From Lepidostoma basale (taxonomy: Eukaryota; Arthropoda; Insecta; Trichoptera; Lepidostomatidae), in assembly GCA_022606425.2 (NCBI GenBank), contig JAHDVF020000021.1:473624-537623 (forward strand): DNA of 64,000 nucleotides. The letters are read 5' to 3'. The notes beneath the pieces are model-generated. The model was not told the DNA's origin and did no database searches. It worked only from the letters and a program-made list of their open reading frames with translations. The position numbers and the translations under genes were made by a program. Below, in pieces: positions 62,180 through 64,000 of the stretch (the first letter of the stretch is position 1; every line of letters begins with the position of its first letter).

Positions 62180-64000
62180 CAGCTAGCCAGTCTCCCGTAA
62201 TCCCGCGCTCAGCGGAGTGGTTAGACTGGCTGGATTCTGTAAAATTATTCCACGAAACCTGGTATCTCCATGCGGTAAAAATTACAAATGCCCGTGACAA
62301 TCGCCCATACTTGAATTTTAAAATCCACAGTGTCCCCTTTCGCGGTCTGCTTGATTCCGGTGCAGCCATCAACATCTTAGGCGGAACTCTGTACCAATCC
62401 TTTATTAATCTCAATTATAAAATCACCCCTGGTAATTGTTCAATTCACACGGTCGATAATACCTCCCACCGTAGTATCGGAACCGTTACCTTGCCCATTC
62501 GTTATGACAATACCACCACCTGGGTATCATTCGTCCTAGTCCCTTCCCTAAACGACTGCTTCATCCTTGGAGTCCCTTTTCTTGAATCATCTGGACTCAC
62601 TCCCAGGCTATTTCCTGGACATCTGGATAACAAACCAGCCAAACAGTCAAATACTCAACCCGTGTACTCAGTGAATCCCTCGCCATCTTGTCTCGTCCCT
62701 GCCGAAGAATTGAATCCTGCTCAGTCCAAGGACTTGGACCGAATAAAAAACTTGTTCGAACAAATTTCTTTCGAAAAGATAGGTCTGGGCAGGACCCACC
62801 TTGTTAATCACGAGATCGACACGGGTAACCATCCGCCGGTTAAACAGAAAACATTCACCCAATCCCATGTTCGCCGCCAACAATTAATAGAGGAACTAGA
62901 GAGAATGATCTCGCTGGACGTAGTTGAACCCTGCAAGAGCCCGTGGCTAAATAATGTATTTATTGTCCCAAAAAAGGATGGTTCTGCACGATTCGTTCTG
63001 GATCCGCGAAAACTAAATTCGATTACCAAAGCCGACTGTTATCGCTTACCGAACATTGACCGAATTCTAAGCAACCTGCGTGACACTAAATACCTTACTG
63101 CCCTTGATTTAAGCATGGGTTCTGGCAGATGCCCCTGACTAGAGAATCAATGATTAAAACCGCATTCTTTATTGAGGGTAGGGGTCAGTTTTGTTTCAAA
63201 GTTACTCCATTCGGGATCACCAATATACCGAGCCAGTTGCAAAGGTTAATGGATGCTCTGTTTTGTGATCTCGGTGACCATGTTTTTTGTTATCTTGATG
63301 ACATTCTTATTTGCAGTCCAGATTTTGAATCTCACGTCAGCACACTCGCCCTGGTTTACGAACGTCTGCGTGAGGCCAACCTCACTATTCGTCTAGGCAA
63401 ATCAGAATTCTGCAAATCTTCACTGAAGTACTTAGGCCATGTGATTGATCGTGAAGGAATAAGAACTGACCCAGATAAGATTAAGGTAATGATTGATTTC
63501 CCCCGTCCCACATCTACTAAAGAAGTTAAATCCTTCTTAGGCTGTGCCAGTTACTATCGTAAATTCATTGCACATTTTGCCGAAATTGCTGCCCCTTTAT
63601 GCCGTTTAACAAGTATAAAGCTTAAAGGCACTTCCTTCCAATGGAACGAAGAGGCTGAACAATCATTTGTTGCCCTAAAAAATATTATGACTACCGCCCC
63701 TGTGTTGAAACCCCCTGATTATTCTGTACCCTACATTCTTACTTGTGATGCCAGTGGTATTAGTATTGGTAGCTTCCTTGCCCAAAAAAATGCCTGACGG
63801 TTCCGAGCATGCTATAGCGTATTTTTCCCGAAAACTGACTGCTCCTGAACGTTCCTATTCTACCACTGAACGCGAACTATTGTCTATTGTGGATTCGGTA
63901 CATCATTTCAGGAGTTACCTGGATGGCACACACTTTACGGTCCAAAGTGATCATGGCTGTCTCAAATATTTGAACAATCTGTCATCGCCGGGAGGCAGAC
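62146..64000 (+). pseudogene. pol: pol: protease, reverse transcriptase and RNase H, broken and partial
   Basis: Frame 1 from 62146 holds an aspartic protease signature (RGLLDSGAAINILGG, Asp at 62353) and the RT fingers (FIVPKKDGSARFVLD, DPRKLNSITKADCYRLP). A one-base loss near 63114-63118 (DLS/GFWQMPL) shifts to the frame with TPFGITNIPSQLQRL, FCYLDDILIC (YLDD at 63291-63302, the metal-binding motif) and FLGCASYYRKFI. The RNase H begins TCDASG; a second break is at the A7 run 63784-63790, after which TERELLSIVDSVHHF and QSDHG follow to the window end. Integrase is not reached. Such a copy cannot make full Pol unless the breaks are sequence errors. Confidence 0.9.
62170..62233 (+). promoter_or_regulatory. 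-1 ribosomal frameshift signal between gag and pol
   Basis: The heptamer A AAA AAC lies at 62170-62176 in gag phase, immediately before the gag TAG. After an 8-nt spacer, AGCCAGTCT (62185-62193) pairs with AGACTGGCT (62223-62231); two more pairs extend the stem outward (C62183-G62233, T62184-G62232). Slipping back one base enters the pol frame, which opens at 62146. Heptamer, spacer and stem fit the established X XXY YYZ model. Confidence 0.75.

Larger units (their letters stand above)
60075..64000 (+). mobile_element. Ty3/gypsy-type LTR retrotransposon, 3' part outside window
   Basis: Order LTR, primer site, gag with one CCHC knuckle, protease, reverse transcriptase, RNase H; this protease-RT-RNase H order is that of Ty3/gypsy. 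No envelope is visible within the window. Gag and pol are in different frames with a -1 shift signal. One indel in gag and two in pol break the frames, so this copy is damaged or the sequence has homopolymer errors. Inserted within a LINE LB copy. Confidence 0.9.

Overview
The window looks like AT-rich insect intergenic or intronic DNA, most likely lepidopteran. This is inferred from Helitron ends of the kind common in moths and butterflies, a Tc1/mariner-type repertoire, and an over-represented word TACGAGTA/TACTCGTA. I see no complete host gene. Nearly everything recognisable is transposon-derived, lying in AT-rich DNA with a few GC-richer single-copy islands and one 107-bp block with good splice sites.

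LINE families used below (local names). LA: C-terminal tails ending in (GTTA)n. LB: tails with WTDxVSN and IEGRRGxGRR motifs. LC: Jockey/CR1-like with a (TTTGAT)n tail. LD: C-terminal CCHH finger. LE: KxFGH...DNLxKLIIM motif. LF: tails ending near VQQWT. LG: GRPPKRW motif. Almost all copies are short, broken 3' fragments. A SINE (SINE-A) shares the LA 3' end, and a separate tRNA-like SINE (SINE-T) is also repeated.

Layout. 0-11 kb: LINE tails, SINEs, Helitron pieces and an LC fragment. 11.46-12.75 kb: a decayed mariner with TIRs. 13-21 kb: palindromic repeats with hammerhead-like motifs, an LA copy, and a Penelope-like (PLE) GIY-YIG remnant followed by a hammerhead motif. An exon-like block lies at 20087-20193. 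21.8-24.5 kb: a Helitron fragment with an intact long-spacer DDE transposon (460 aa transposase, about 39-bp TIRs, TA duplication) at its 3' end. 24.5-46 kb: LINE fragments, more hammerhead motifs, an unidentified 161-codon open frame, a MITE, a diverged tandem duplication and further palindromes. 46.7-47.2 kb: a non-autonomous hAT element with a perfect 8-bp duplication, inserted in an LC copy. 48-59 kb: more palindromes, LINE tails, a 140-bp-arm foldback and a 7-bp satellite array. 60.07 kb to the end: a Ty3/gypsy-type LTR retrotransposon inserted in an LB copy, with a full 5' LTR, primer site, gag, a -1 frameshift signal and the first part of pol. It carries several frame breaks and runs off the window.

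The most interesting theme is the set of hammerhead-ribozyme-like motifs. At least a dozen loci share box 1 (CUGANGA or a close derivative), a short helix II, GAAA, a self-complementary helix III (ACAUGU, ACCGGU, ACAGCUGU or ACAAAUUUGU) and usually a cleavable residue. Two are attached to PLE endonuclease remnants, and many occur as outward-facing pairs on the arms of palindromes. PLEs are known to carry hammerhead ribozymes; the paired layout, the extra residue before helix II and the number of subfamilies deserve a closer look.
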